Source: JAKANT01 sp035502095 (lineage in GTDB: Bacteria > Pseudomonadota > Gammaproteobacteria > Burkholderiales > Burkholderiaceae_F). Taken from it: a stretch of DNA of 64,000 bases. The stretch is taken from the NCBI GenBank assembly GCA_035502095.1, contig DATJUX010000019.1, positions 167,043 through 231,042 of the forward strand, in the 5' to 3' direction. Shown piece after piece: positions 55,265 to 64,000 of this stretch. A program made the position numbers and the translations under genes. Below the pieces are notes generated by a model, which was given only the letters and a program-made list of their open reading frames with translations, made no database searches and was not told where the DNA came from. Numbering within the stretch: position 1 is the first letter of the stretch; each line of letters opens with the position of its first letter.

Positions 55265-55804
55265 ATGACGAAACTGAAGGCAGCCTTCCTCGCGGCAACC
55301 GCGGCGCTGGGGATGGCTGGCGCTGCGCTCTACGCGCGGGAGCCGGACGAGCGCCCCGATGGCATGGGTCCGTGGATGATGGGCGACTACGGCTACGGAC
55401 GCGGCCCCGAAATGCGCGGATCCGGCATGGGTCCGGGAATGATGGGTGGCTGGGGCATGGGCCGCGGTTTTGCAGGCGGTGCAGCGCTGTCCTCGCTCGA
55501 CCTCTCCGACGCCCAGCGCAAGCAGGTGCTCGCGGTCATGGACCAGGTGCGCAAGAGCAACTGGGAGTTGATGGGCAGGATGCAGGACGAGATGGCGAAG
55601 CAGCGCGACGCCTTCCTCGATGCGGACAAACGCGATCGCGCGGCGATTACCGCGGCAAACAAGCGCATGTTCGAACTGCGCCAGCAGATGCTGGACAACT
55701 CTCTTGATGGCACCGAGAAGATCGAGAAGATCCTCACGCCGCAGCAACGCGAGCAGTTGAAGAAGCGCTGGGGCCCGGGCTGGATGATGGGCTTCGGCGA
55801 GTGA
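55265..55804 (+). CDS. Spy/CpxP-like periplasmic protein
   Basis: A 179-residue exported protein. The signal peptide MTKLKAAFLAATAALGMAG is followed by a Met/Gly-rich region (about 30-75, such as GSGMGPGMMGGWGMGRG) and a helical LTxxQ-type domain: LDLSDAQRKQVLAVMDQVRK and the LTPQQREQLKKRW repeat. The helical part matches the Spy/CpxP/ZraP chaperone group, which responds to envelope stress. The Met-rich region may bind copper or similar metals, which is inference. ATG 55265 has AAAGGG upstream; the frame extends upstream but is not protein-like. Confidence 0.82.
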   Translation: MTKLKAAFLAATAALGMAGAALYAREPDERPDGMGPWMMGDYGYGRGPEMRGSGMGPGMMGGWGMGRGFAGGAALSSLDLSDAQRKQVLAVMDQVRKSNWELMGRMQDEMAKQRDAFLDADKRDRAAITAANKRMFELRQQMLDNSLDGTEKIEKILTPQQREQLKKRWGPGWMMGFGE

Positions 55805-55942
55805 CGCGGTTGGCGCGAGTCGCGACCGGCCGCTTCCAACGGCCGGCCGGCGCTATCGCTTCGCCGCCGCGAACCGCCTGAGAGGTCAATCCGCGAGCGC
55901 CGAACCCTCGCGAACGCAAGACAGCGAATCGCGTCGGAGCGC

Positions 55943-57163
55943 TCAATCAGCGCGCAGCGTGCGGCCGGTCAGCGTTCCAAGCAGGGCAAACGCCGCGAGC
56001 CCGACCACCACGGCACCGAAATGCTGGGCGATCGGCAGCAACGCACCGCCGTGCGAGACGAAAAAGCCGGCGACGACGGCCGGGACACCCATCGCGAGAT
56101 AGGACACCACGAACACCACGGAGAGCACGCCGGCGCGCTCATGCGCCTCGGCGGTCGGCAGCACGGTGCGCATCGCGCCCTGGAAGCCAGCTCCGAAGCC
56201 CGAGCCCGCGAGCGCGGTGGCGAAGAAGAAGCTCTCGCCCGAGCGCGCGCCGAGCGCGCCCATCGCCGCGGCCGTGCCGGCGATGAGCGCGAACGCGCCG
56301 TAGGCCATCACCAAGCGCGGCGCGCGCGACGTGAGCGCCAGCACGGTGGTGGCGCCGCTGCCCGCGAAGGCGAAAGCGGCGATGCCGCTGGCGAGCGAAG
56401 GGTCGAAACCGAACACCGAGCGTATGAGCGCCGGGATCAGCGAGGCGTAGAAACCGGCGAGCGACCAGGCCGCGACCAGCGCCGGTACGGCGACGAGCAT
56501 CGGGCCGCGCGCCGCGGCCGGAAGTCCGAACTGCGGCTTCAGCGACGCGACCGCGCCCGCACGCCGCGTCACCGTCTCGGCCATGAAGACGACGCCGACG
56601 GCCTGCAGCACGAACACCGTCGCGAGCACGAAGTAGACAAGCAGCGTCGGGGCGGGCAGGTAGTGCACGAACAGACCCGCGAGCAGTCCCCCTGCGCCCG
56701 TGCCGATGGGCGGCGTGACCGCGTTCGCGACCGCGCCGCGCGCCTTGTCGAGGTCGAGCATGCCGGCGCCCACGGCGCCGAGCGCGGCGCCGGTGGCAAG
56801 GCCCTGCACAACGCGGGCGAGCAAGAGCGCTCCAACGCCGTCCGCGGTGGCGAACATGAGCATCACGACGGCCTGCACGAGCGTGGCGACGATGAGCACG
56901 GGCCGACGCCCGACGTGGTCGGAGAGCCTCCCCGCGACGAGCAGGCTGCCGAGCAGCGCGAGCGCGTAGATGCCGAAGATCTCGGTCGTGGTCAGGGCCG
57001 AGAAGCCCCATTCGGCCTGGTAGACCGGGTACAGCGGCGTGGGCGCAAGCGAACCGGCCAGGAAAGAAGCGGTGATCGAGGCCAGGAGCAAGAACGAAGC
57101 GCGGGGCGGGAGCGTGCCGGCCGGGGCGGCGCGGGTAACCGTCGTTGCCGTGCAGTGATCCAT
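55943..57163 (-). CDS. MFS transporter, TetR-controlled
   Basis: A 406-residue major facilitator with about 12 helices. The loop 2-3 motif is GRLSDHVGRRPVLI, close to the canonical form; the first helix region is ITASFLAGSLAPTPLYPVYQ. The arrangement as an exporter, divergent from a TetR regulator with operator-like palindromes between, is typical of drug or toxic-compound efflux. Start ATG 57163 has AGGAG directly upstream; a longer frame exists but without homology. Substrate unknown. Confidence 0.88.
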   Translation of the reverse strand: MDHCTATTVTRAAPAGTLPPRASFLLLASITASFLAGSLAPTPLYPVYQAEWGFSALTTTEIFGIYALALLGSLLVAGRLSDHVGRRPVLIVATLVQAVVMLMFATADGVGALLLARVVQGLATGAALGAVGAGMLDLDKARGAVANAVTPPIGTGAGGLLAGLFVHYLPAPTLLVYFVLATVFVLQAVGVVFMAETVTRRAGAVASLKPQFGLPAAARGPMLVAVPALVAAWSLAGFYASLIPALIRSVFGFDPSLASGIAAFAFAGSGATTVLALTSRAPRLVMAYGAFALIAGTAAAMGALGARSGESFFFATALAGSGFGAGFQGAMRTVLPTAEAHERAGVLSVVFVVSYLAMGVPAVVAGFFVSHGGALLPIAQHFGAVVVGLAAFALLGTLTGRTLRAD

Positions 57164-57184
57164 GGCATCTCCTCGAACGATGAC

Positions 57185-57200
57185 TAGACAGAACTGTCTA
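57185..57200. promoter_or_regulatory. Operator-like palindrome 1 (TetR/MFS spacer)
   Basis: TAGACAG-AA-CTGTCTA: two perfect 7-bp arms with a 2-base centre, 22 bp upstream of the MFS start codon. It shares the half-site with palindrome 2 and is probably bound by the divergent TetR protein (inference). Confidence 0.65.
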
Positions 57201-57211
57201 CCTGTTGCAAC

Positions 57212-57232
57212 TGTACAGACCTGTCTGGTACA
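57212..57232. promoter_or_regulatory. Operator-like palindrome 2 (TetR/MFS spacer)
   Basis: Core CAGAC-CT-GTCTG, flanked by TGTA and GTACA, with its centre 29 bp from that of palindrome 1. It lies about 46 bp before the TetR start, so binding could control both genes. Confidence 0.6.
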
Positions 57233-57277
57233 GTCAAGCGCTGTTTCGCCTGCACGTCGCAAACGAGGGATGCCGCG

Positions 57278-57910
57278 ATGGATGAAACGACTTCAGTTCG
57301 CCAGCCGGCGCGGGAGCGCCTGCTCGCCGCCGCCGAGGAACTGTTCTATCAAGAGGGGGTGCAAAGCGTCGGCATCGACAAGGTGATCGAGCGCGCCGGA
57401 GTGGCCAAGGCCTCGCTGTACAGCAACTTCAAGGGCAAGGAAGACCTTGTGCGCGCCTACCTCGAGGCGCGTTTCGACGCACGTCGCGCCGCGATCGAGG
57501 CCAAGCTCGCGCTCCACGCTGCCCCCCGCGCCAGGCTCCTTTCCGTGTTCGACGCCATGGCCGAGGCCTTCGCGAAGCCGAATTACCGCGGCTGCGCCTT
57601 CATGCGCGCGACCGCCGAGATGCCGGCCGAGGCGAGCGCGCGTCAGGTTTGCGACGACGCGCGGGGCTGGACGCGGGGAATCTTTTTGGGGCTCGCGAAA
57701 GAAGCCGGCGCGGCCAATCCCGACACGCTCGCCAGGCACCTGCTGCTGCTCTACGACGGGGCCGCCGCATCGGCGCAGATGGATGGCGATGCCGCGGCTG
57801 CCGCGGCAGCCGCGAAGGCCGCCGCCGTGCTCCTCATCGACGCGGCCTGCTCGAAGCGGGCGCGCTCGCTCGCGCGACGCCGCACGCCGTATTCACGGGC
57901 CAGGGCTTAG
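57278..57910 (+). CDS. TetR-family transcriptional regulator
   Basis: A 210-residue regulator. The N-terminal helix-turn-helix is RERLLAAAEELFYQEGVQSV, then VIERAGVAKASLYSNFKGKE. The ligand-binding domain has FDAMAEAFAKPNYRGCAFMR and RHLLLLYDGAAASAQMDG, typical of the group. It starts at ATG 57278 and is divergent from the MFS gene. The spacer between them contains two related palindromes, so it probably represses its own gene and the exporter until a ligand binds. The C-terminal Arg-rich tail (about 195-210) is not conserved. Confidence 0.9.
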   Translation: MDETTSVRQPARERLLAAAEELFYQEGVQSVGIDKVIERAGVAKASLYSNFKGKEDLVRAYLEARFDARRAAIEAKLALHAAPRARLLSVFDAMAEAFAKPNYRGCAFMRATAEMPAEASARQVCDDARGWTRGIFLGLAKEAGAANPDTLARHLLLLYDGAAASAQMDGDAAAAAAAAKAAAVLLIDAACSKRARSLARRRTPYSRARA

Positions 57911-58190
57911 ACCCCACTCTCATGCCAGGCTCGAGTCCGGCATCGTCGAGGAAGGGTCGCCTGCCGCTCGACCGTTCCGACGGCTGGGTCGGCCGCGCCG
58001 GACCTCGCGCCCGGACGCGGAAGGGTTCCGCGCCCGGCATCTCGATCATCTCGGTCGCCTGCCCGTTCGGACGGTGCTGCTTCCGGCCGAGGGTCTTGGT
58101 ATTCACCGGATCGCCTTTACGTTCAAGCATGCACCTTGGCGGTACGACGGTGGGCATGAGTGACCGTTGAAGGAGCAGGAGACCGGCGAA

Positions 58191-58609
58191 ATGACGAACG
58201 CGAGAGACCCCGCAGTATGGATGTGGGCGCAGGCGTGCGAACTGATCGACCAGGCGGAACGCCTGCACCGGCAGTTCTTCCGCCCGGCCGCGTCGGCCCG
58301 CGCCTTTGCGGTGTGGGAACCGCCGATCGACGTTTTCGAGGACGGGCACGAACTCGTCATCGTGGTGGCGATGCCCGGGGTGGCGGCCGATCGCGTCGCG
58401 GTGAGCTTCGAACCCGGCGCAGTGTTCGTCCGCGGCGAACGCGCGGTATCGGTGCGCCGGCCCGGTTACGCCGTCCGCCGGCTCGAAATTCCCTACGGCG
58501 GATTCGAGCGGCGGATCGCATTGCCGCCAGGCCGCTTCGAGGCGGGCGCGCCTGAACTCGTACAAGGTTGCCTGGTATTGACGCTGCGCAAGCTGGGCGG
58601 GGAACAGAG

Positions 58610-58613
<4 letters not shown>
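58191..58613 (+). CDS. Hsp20 family small heat-shock protein
   Basis: A 140-residue alpha-crystallin-type chaperone. The crystallin domain (about 40-135) begins WEPPIDVFEDGHELVIVVAM, has a PGVAADRVAVSFE segment and ends LVQGCLVLTLRK. A C-terminal I-x-I oligomerisation motif is missing. ATG 58191 has CAGGAG nine bases upstream. Its stop overlaps the start of lon (ATGA), so the two are translationally coupled. Holdase and protease in one operon fits a protein quality-control role, probably under heat or other stress. Confidence 0.87.
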
Positions 58614-61045
<2,432 letters not shown>

Positions 61046-61081
61046 ACCGACTGCCGTGTCATCGCGCGGGCATTGGCTGTC

Positions 61082-61155
61082 GTGCCATCCCGAGCGAACG
61101 CGACGAGGTGTCTCGCCCCTCCGACACCGAGATTCCTCGCCTGCGGAATGACATG
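61082..61155. repeat. GTCATCCCG-type inverted repeat, copy 3
   Basis: GTGCCATCCCGAGCG and GAGGTGTCTCG on the left face CGAGATTCCTCG and GCGGAATGACA on the right, so the whole element is one long imperfect inverted repeat. It lies between the convergent lon and HAD-phosphatase genes and could act as a two-way terminator. Confidence 0.55.
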
Positions 61156-61193
61156 CTTCGAGGGCGTTTGCGGCGACACGGTACGGCGTTGCG

Positions 61194-61868
61194 TCACCGC
61201 CGCCCGCCCACCTCGTCGAGGTGAACGAGCAGGTCGGCCGGATCTTCGTAGACGCGGATCGCTCCTGCCTGGCGCAGTTCCTCGCCGCCGTAGCCCCCAC
61301 TGAGCAGTCCCACGCCCAGCGCGCGGCAGCGGCTTGCAGCCAGCATGTCCCAGATGCTGTCGCCGACCACGACCGCGTTCTCGATCCGGCCCCCCAGCCG
61401 CTCGTTGGCGGCGAGGAAGAGATCCGGATCCGGCTTCGCGTACTTCACCTGATCGCGCGTCACGACCGGCGTCGACGCAGGATCGACGCCAAGGCTCGCC
61501 AATCCTGCCGCGGCGGTCTCGATGCGTCCGCTGGTGGCAATCGCCCAGGCGATGCCCGCGCGCGACAACGCAGCGAGCAGTTCGCGCGCACCGGGCAGCG
61601 GCCGGATGGAAGCGGCCTGCTCTTGAATCGCGCGCGCATGGCGCTCGCGCAGCCGCTGGACCAAGACTTCGTCGATGTCGAGGCCCGTCTCGCGCAGAAG
61701 CTGATGCGTGAACAGCCCGCCGCTCATGCCGATCTTGCGGTGGATGCGCCACACCGCTAGTTCGATGCCTTCGGCGTCGAGCGCGCGTTTCCAGGCGAGG
61801 ACGTGCTGGTAGACGCTGTCGATCAGCGTGCCATCCAGATCGAACAGGAAATGAGGCTCGATGCGCAC
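61194..61868 (-). CDS. HAD-superfamily phosphatase (phosphoglycolate-phosphatase-like)
   Basis: A 224-residue HAD hydrolase with an alpha-helical cap. Motif I is FLFDLDGTLIDS with the nucleophile Asp, the cap spans about residues 20-95, motif II is AIATSGR, motif III Lys is in VKYAKPDPDLFL, and motif IV is VVVGDSIWDML. The family includes phosphoglycolate phosphatase and beta-phosphoglucomutase. Substrate unknown. It starts at ATG 61868 and converges with lon. Confidence 0.9.
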   Translation of the reverse strand: MRIEPHFLFDLDGTLIDSVYQHVLAWKRALDAEGIELAVWRIHRKIGMSGGLFTHQLLRETGLDIDEVLVQRLRERHARAIQEQAASIRPLPGARELLAALSRAGIAWAIATSGRIETAAAGLASLGVDPASTPVVTRDQVKYAKPDPDLFLAANERLGGRIENAVVVGDSIWDMLAASRCRALGVGLLSGGYGGEELRQAGAIRVYEDPADLLVHLDEVGGRR

Positions 61869-62192
61869 CGGAGTCTTCCTGGGACAGTCTTCAGAATCGC
61901 TGGACGTGCCGCCGCACGGGCTTGCTTACTTCGGAACGCTCTCGGAGATCGCGGCCGACCGAGCTCGCGGACGACGGGACTGCCGTGGTCGCCCGACTCG
62001 CCCACCTCTTCGGAGCGGCGTCAGACGGTAGCAATTTGTACCGGATCCCGCCAAGCGAAGGGTCGCGCTTCGATCAGAGCCGCGGCGAGGACCCGGGGGG
62101 TACCGAAGAGCTGTCTTTGCCAGCCATCCCGCAAGGTTCGGTTAATCGGAGACTTATCCTGGCGCGGCCACAATTAGAAGTTTTTTGCATGC
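61869..62192 (+). other. Spacer without a recognised gene
   Basis: A 324-bp region divergent from the HAD gene. It has no protein-like frame. The last 40 bases are less GC-rich (GCCACAATTAGAAGTTTTTT), which could include a promoter or leader for the small basic protein gene downstream. Confidence 0.35.
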
Positions 62193-62513
62193 ATGGCGAC
62201 TTCTCGATTGACCCGACGGAACACGACACGGACTCAGGAAGCACCGCGAGACGTTGCGAGGGCGGCTTCTCCACCCAGACGGCGCTCGTGGTTCGCTCGC
62301 GACGAGGCTGCCAGGCTGCGACGCAAGGTGGCCAGATCTCCCAAGGCGCCGGCGGAGCTCGTCAGGGAAGTCGGTCGTCTGAAAGATCGTGCCTTCAGGC
62401 TGTCGCGGCACGATGCGAAGCGCATTCAGGGCGCGACGTTCATGGCCATCGCGAAGGCGGTCAAGACGGGAGTTCTCCGCCGCACGACGGGTGGTCGGCT
62501 TATCGCTGCCTGA
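62193..62513 (+). CDS. Small Arg/Lys-rich hypothetical protein
   Basis: A 106-residue very basic protein (many Arg and Lys, few acids), which I do not recognise. The middle, LVREVGRLKDRAFRLSRHDA, may form a helix. No signal peptide or membrane segment is seen. ATG 62193 has only a weak ribosome-binding site. It may bind nucleic acid, from charge only, or be a chance frame. Confidence 0.45.
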   Translation: MATSRLTRRNTTRTQEAPRDVARAASPPRRRSWFARDEAARLRRKVARSPKAPAELVREVGRLKDRAFRLSRHDAKRIQGATFMAIAKAVKTGVLRRTTGGRLIAA

Positions 62514-62709
62514 GTCAGGCGCGTGCCGGCTCCTGCTTGCCGCACGGATTTCCGGGCGAACTCATTGCCCGACCTTCTTCCGGGATCCGGATTAGTCGCG
62601 CCTGAATGCCACGCGTCAGGCATTCGGACGCTCTCAACCTTTCGTCGCACCGTGCCGATTTGAGCCACAGGCGCGGCAAAAACCGAGTCCGCGAGCAAAG
62701 AGGAAGTTC

Positions 62710-62955
62710 ATGTCGATTCAACCTATCTCGACTTCGACCTCCAACTCCAGCGCCAGCAAGGCGGCAGTCGAAGAAGTAACCGAAACCGCCGCGCAAACGG
62801 CGCGCGAAGCCGCTCACGGCGATCACGGCGCTCAACGCCTGCTCGCGAAGCGAGCCGCCGCGGCGCATGCGTCATCAGAGGCCGCCTCATCGAAAGCGCC
62901 GCCTGTCAACCCACAAGGGCAGCTGACCGGGACCATCGTCAACACGGCCGCCTGA
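62710..62955 (+). CDS. Small Ala/Ser-rich hypothetical protein
   Basis: An 81-residue protein, not recognised. It begins MSIQPISTSTSNSSASKAAV with a Ser/Thr-rich head, then a helical EEVTETAAQTAREAAHGDHG segment. It ends with PPVNPQGQLTGTIVNTAA, a Gly/Asn/Pro-containing tail. A strong AGAGGAAG ribosome-binding site precedes ATG 62710, which supports it as real. No signal peptide or membrane helix. Confidence 0.6.
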   Translation: MSIQPISTSTSNSSASKAAVEEVTETAAQTAREAAHGDHGAQRLLAKRAAAAHASSEAASSKAPPVNPQGQLTGTIVNTAA

Positions 62956-63050
62956 TCACAGGGCCCTTTCGTCAGGCTGCCCACTCACGCTTCGCCCAAG
63001 AGTCACGGGAGTTTCGGAAATCTGGCCGGACCCTCAGATTGTTGTAGCGA

Positions 63051-64000
63051 TCAGTTCGGCGACGCGACCGCAGTTGGCCGCCGCGGCGTGAGGCGAACGA
63101 GGTCCTGCGCATAGGTCGCGAACGCGGCTGCGATCATGTGAAAGACCATCATCCCGCGTGAGGCGTAGTAGATCTCGCAGGGAGCGTCGAACGTCGCCCT
63201 GCCGGAGTAGACCGTATTGGACAAGACGCGCTTCTGGGTCCGCGCCAAGGCGTCCACTCGAGATCCGCCGAAGATGAACGGCTTGCCCGAGCGAAACGCG
63301 TCGATCCCCGAGCGAACGTATACATTGTTTCGCTCCAGCTTGGTCAGCTTGCCCTTGGCCATCCAGATGCAAGTGAGCTCGGCCGACGTAGGCTCGACGA
63401 GGAAACCGCGACGCGCGATATCGCCTCGTTGCCCTTCGGGTATCCACGACGCGTAACGAAACGGCGCTCTCGTATTCAGGACATAACCCGCGACGAGTTC
63501 GTCACCACGAAAGAAGCCGCGCGGCCGCGCCTGAAGCAGATAGTCGATCGGGATGGCATTTCCGCCCATGGATTCGAATGTTTTCGCGAACGCTTCAAGT
63601 TCGGTGGCTGACGTGAGAATTCGAGTGGTCAACTTCATCGCGCCATGCGAATGGACAGGCGTCTTCTGCGAAGGTGACGGGGTAACCGGAGGCTCGGCAG
63701 CGGGGCCGTCGATTTTTTCTCGCAGCCGGGTCAGAGGTCCTTGCTCGCTGAACAGCCGGTCGTAGACGCGCTCGTAGTCTTCCCACTCGGTCCCGAAAAT
63801 CCGGTCCAGGACGCGCGTTCCCAATCCGTAGTTGCCTGTGTACCTGGCGTGGTGAAGTGAATGGTAGGTCGTGCTGGTCAACACCCTGCCAAGGAAGCGC
63901 ATGTAGTGCTTCGACTTGAGCTCGAAGTTGGCATGGGCGAAGGAATTGATGACCAGGTAGCCGACGTACCACGCCGCCACGCCGAAGAAATTCAGGCTGA
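63051..64000 (-). CDS. Fatty-acid hydroxylase/sterol desaturase fused to an unidentified domain (5'-partial)
   Basis: The window holds the C-terminal about 316 residues; the frame is still open at base 64000, so the N-terminus is missing. The first part has SFAHANFEL and YHSLHHARYTGNYG, histidine clusters of the di-iron fatty-acid hydroxylase family, with a hydrophobic segment before them. After a Pro-rich linker (about visible residues 93-110) comes a separate domain of about 170 residues with GFFRGDELVAGYVLN, RYASWIPEGQRGDI and RKVL-like KRVLSNTVYSGR; I do not recognise it. Near the C-terminus there is a short hydrophobic helix, MVFHMIAAAFATYAQDL. Such a fusion may couple lipid hydroxylation to another modification. 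Confidence 0.7.
   Translation of the reverse strand, partial: SLNFFGVAAWYVGYLVINSFAHANFELKSKHYMRFLGRVLTSTTYHSLHHARYTGNYGLGTRVLDRIFGTEWEDYERVYDRLFSEQGPLTRLREKIDGPAAEPPVTPSPSQKTPVHSHGAMKLTTRILTSATELEAFAKTFESMGGNAIPIDYLLQARPRGFFRGDELVAGYVLNTRAPFRYASWIPEGQRGDIARRGFLVEPTSAELTCIWMAKGKLTKLERNNVYVRSGIDAFRSGKPFIFGGSRVDALARTQKRVLSNTVYSGRATFDAPCEIYYASRGMMVFHMIAAAFATYAQDLVRLTPRRPTAVASPN

Noticed and set aside
57911..58190. Leftward small frame between tetR and hsp20
   Set aside because: The predicted protein has no recognisable features, overlaps the tetR end and has Arg/Pro bias, so it is probably non-coding.

Overview
The window is a GC-rich proteobacterial chromosome segment, most likely from a betaproteobacterium. 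This rests on the tandem recG/oxyR pair, Entner-Doudoroff edd-eda genes, a complete mannose-sensitive-haemagglutinin (MSHA) type IV pilus locus, a class I PPK2, and several families of short intergenic repeats. The taxonomic call is inference; no rRNA or tRNA gene was seen. Coding density is high, and the genes look chromosomal, with no transposase, integrase or CRISPR array.

Left part (1-10.5 kb). A UgpC-type ABC ATPase cut by the window edge is followed by eight genes that all read leftward: DUF72 protein, OxyR, RecG, RidA, a glutathione S-transferase, two alpha/beta hydrolases and a wax-ester synthase/diacylglycerol acyltransferase. A Mpo1-like membrane protein reads rightward.

MSHA locus (10.7-26.7 kb). 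Fifteen genes on the + strand form two modules: mshE-G-A-C-D-O-P-Q (export ATPase, platform protein, major and minor pilins, MshP, large surface protein MshQ), then mshI-pilN-like-J-K-L-M-N (inner-membrane assembly, secretin, AAA ATPase, TPR protein). Relative to the Vibrio order the two modules are exchanged, and mshB, mshF, mshH and a prepilin peptidase are not in the window. MshE carries a MshEN-type c-di-GMP-binding region. A GGDEF-EAL protein with degenerate catalytic motifs lies 2.9 kb downstream.

Middle (26.9-39.5 kb). An APC-family permease, small membrane protein, degenerate GGDEF-EAL protein, HAD-like protein, Fis-type regulator, MFS transporter, PPK2 polyphosphate kinase, SulP transporter and the edd-eda pair. 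Divergent from edd is a frameshifted, truncated DHA2-type MFS pseudogene.

Accessory stretch (39.5-52.8 kb). A two-gene unit pairs a 1105-residue membrane protein, which I do not recognise, with a DUF2235 hydrolase. Next come a secreted protein built from two near-identical modules, a 68-residue membrane peptide, a relic of a receiver domain, a penicillin-acylase-family enzyme, and a signalling set (hybrid histidine kinase with an atypical receiver, divergent from an OmpR-type regulator). The relic is a diverged copy of the 3' end of the hybrid kinase, so the acylase gene lies between two homologous segments.

Right part (52.8-64 kb). Envelope and stress genes: a cupin, PAP2-like phosphatase, PsiF-repeat protein, Spy/CpxP-like protein, MFS exporter with divergent TetR regulator and two operator-like palindromes, an Hsp20-Lon operon, a HAD phosphatase, two small unknown proteins, and a fatty-acid hydroxylase fused to an unidentified C-terminal domain, cut by the window edge.

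At least three families of short intergenic repeats punctuate the window: GCGGAT/ATCCGC arrays, CCTCCCC/GGGGAGG palindromes, and GTCATCCCG-type palindromes. One member of the second family appears to supply the start codon and leader of mshD.
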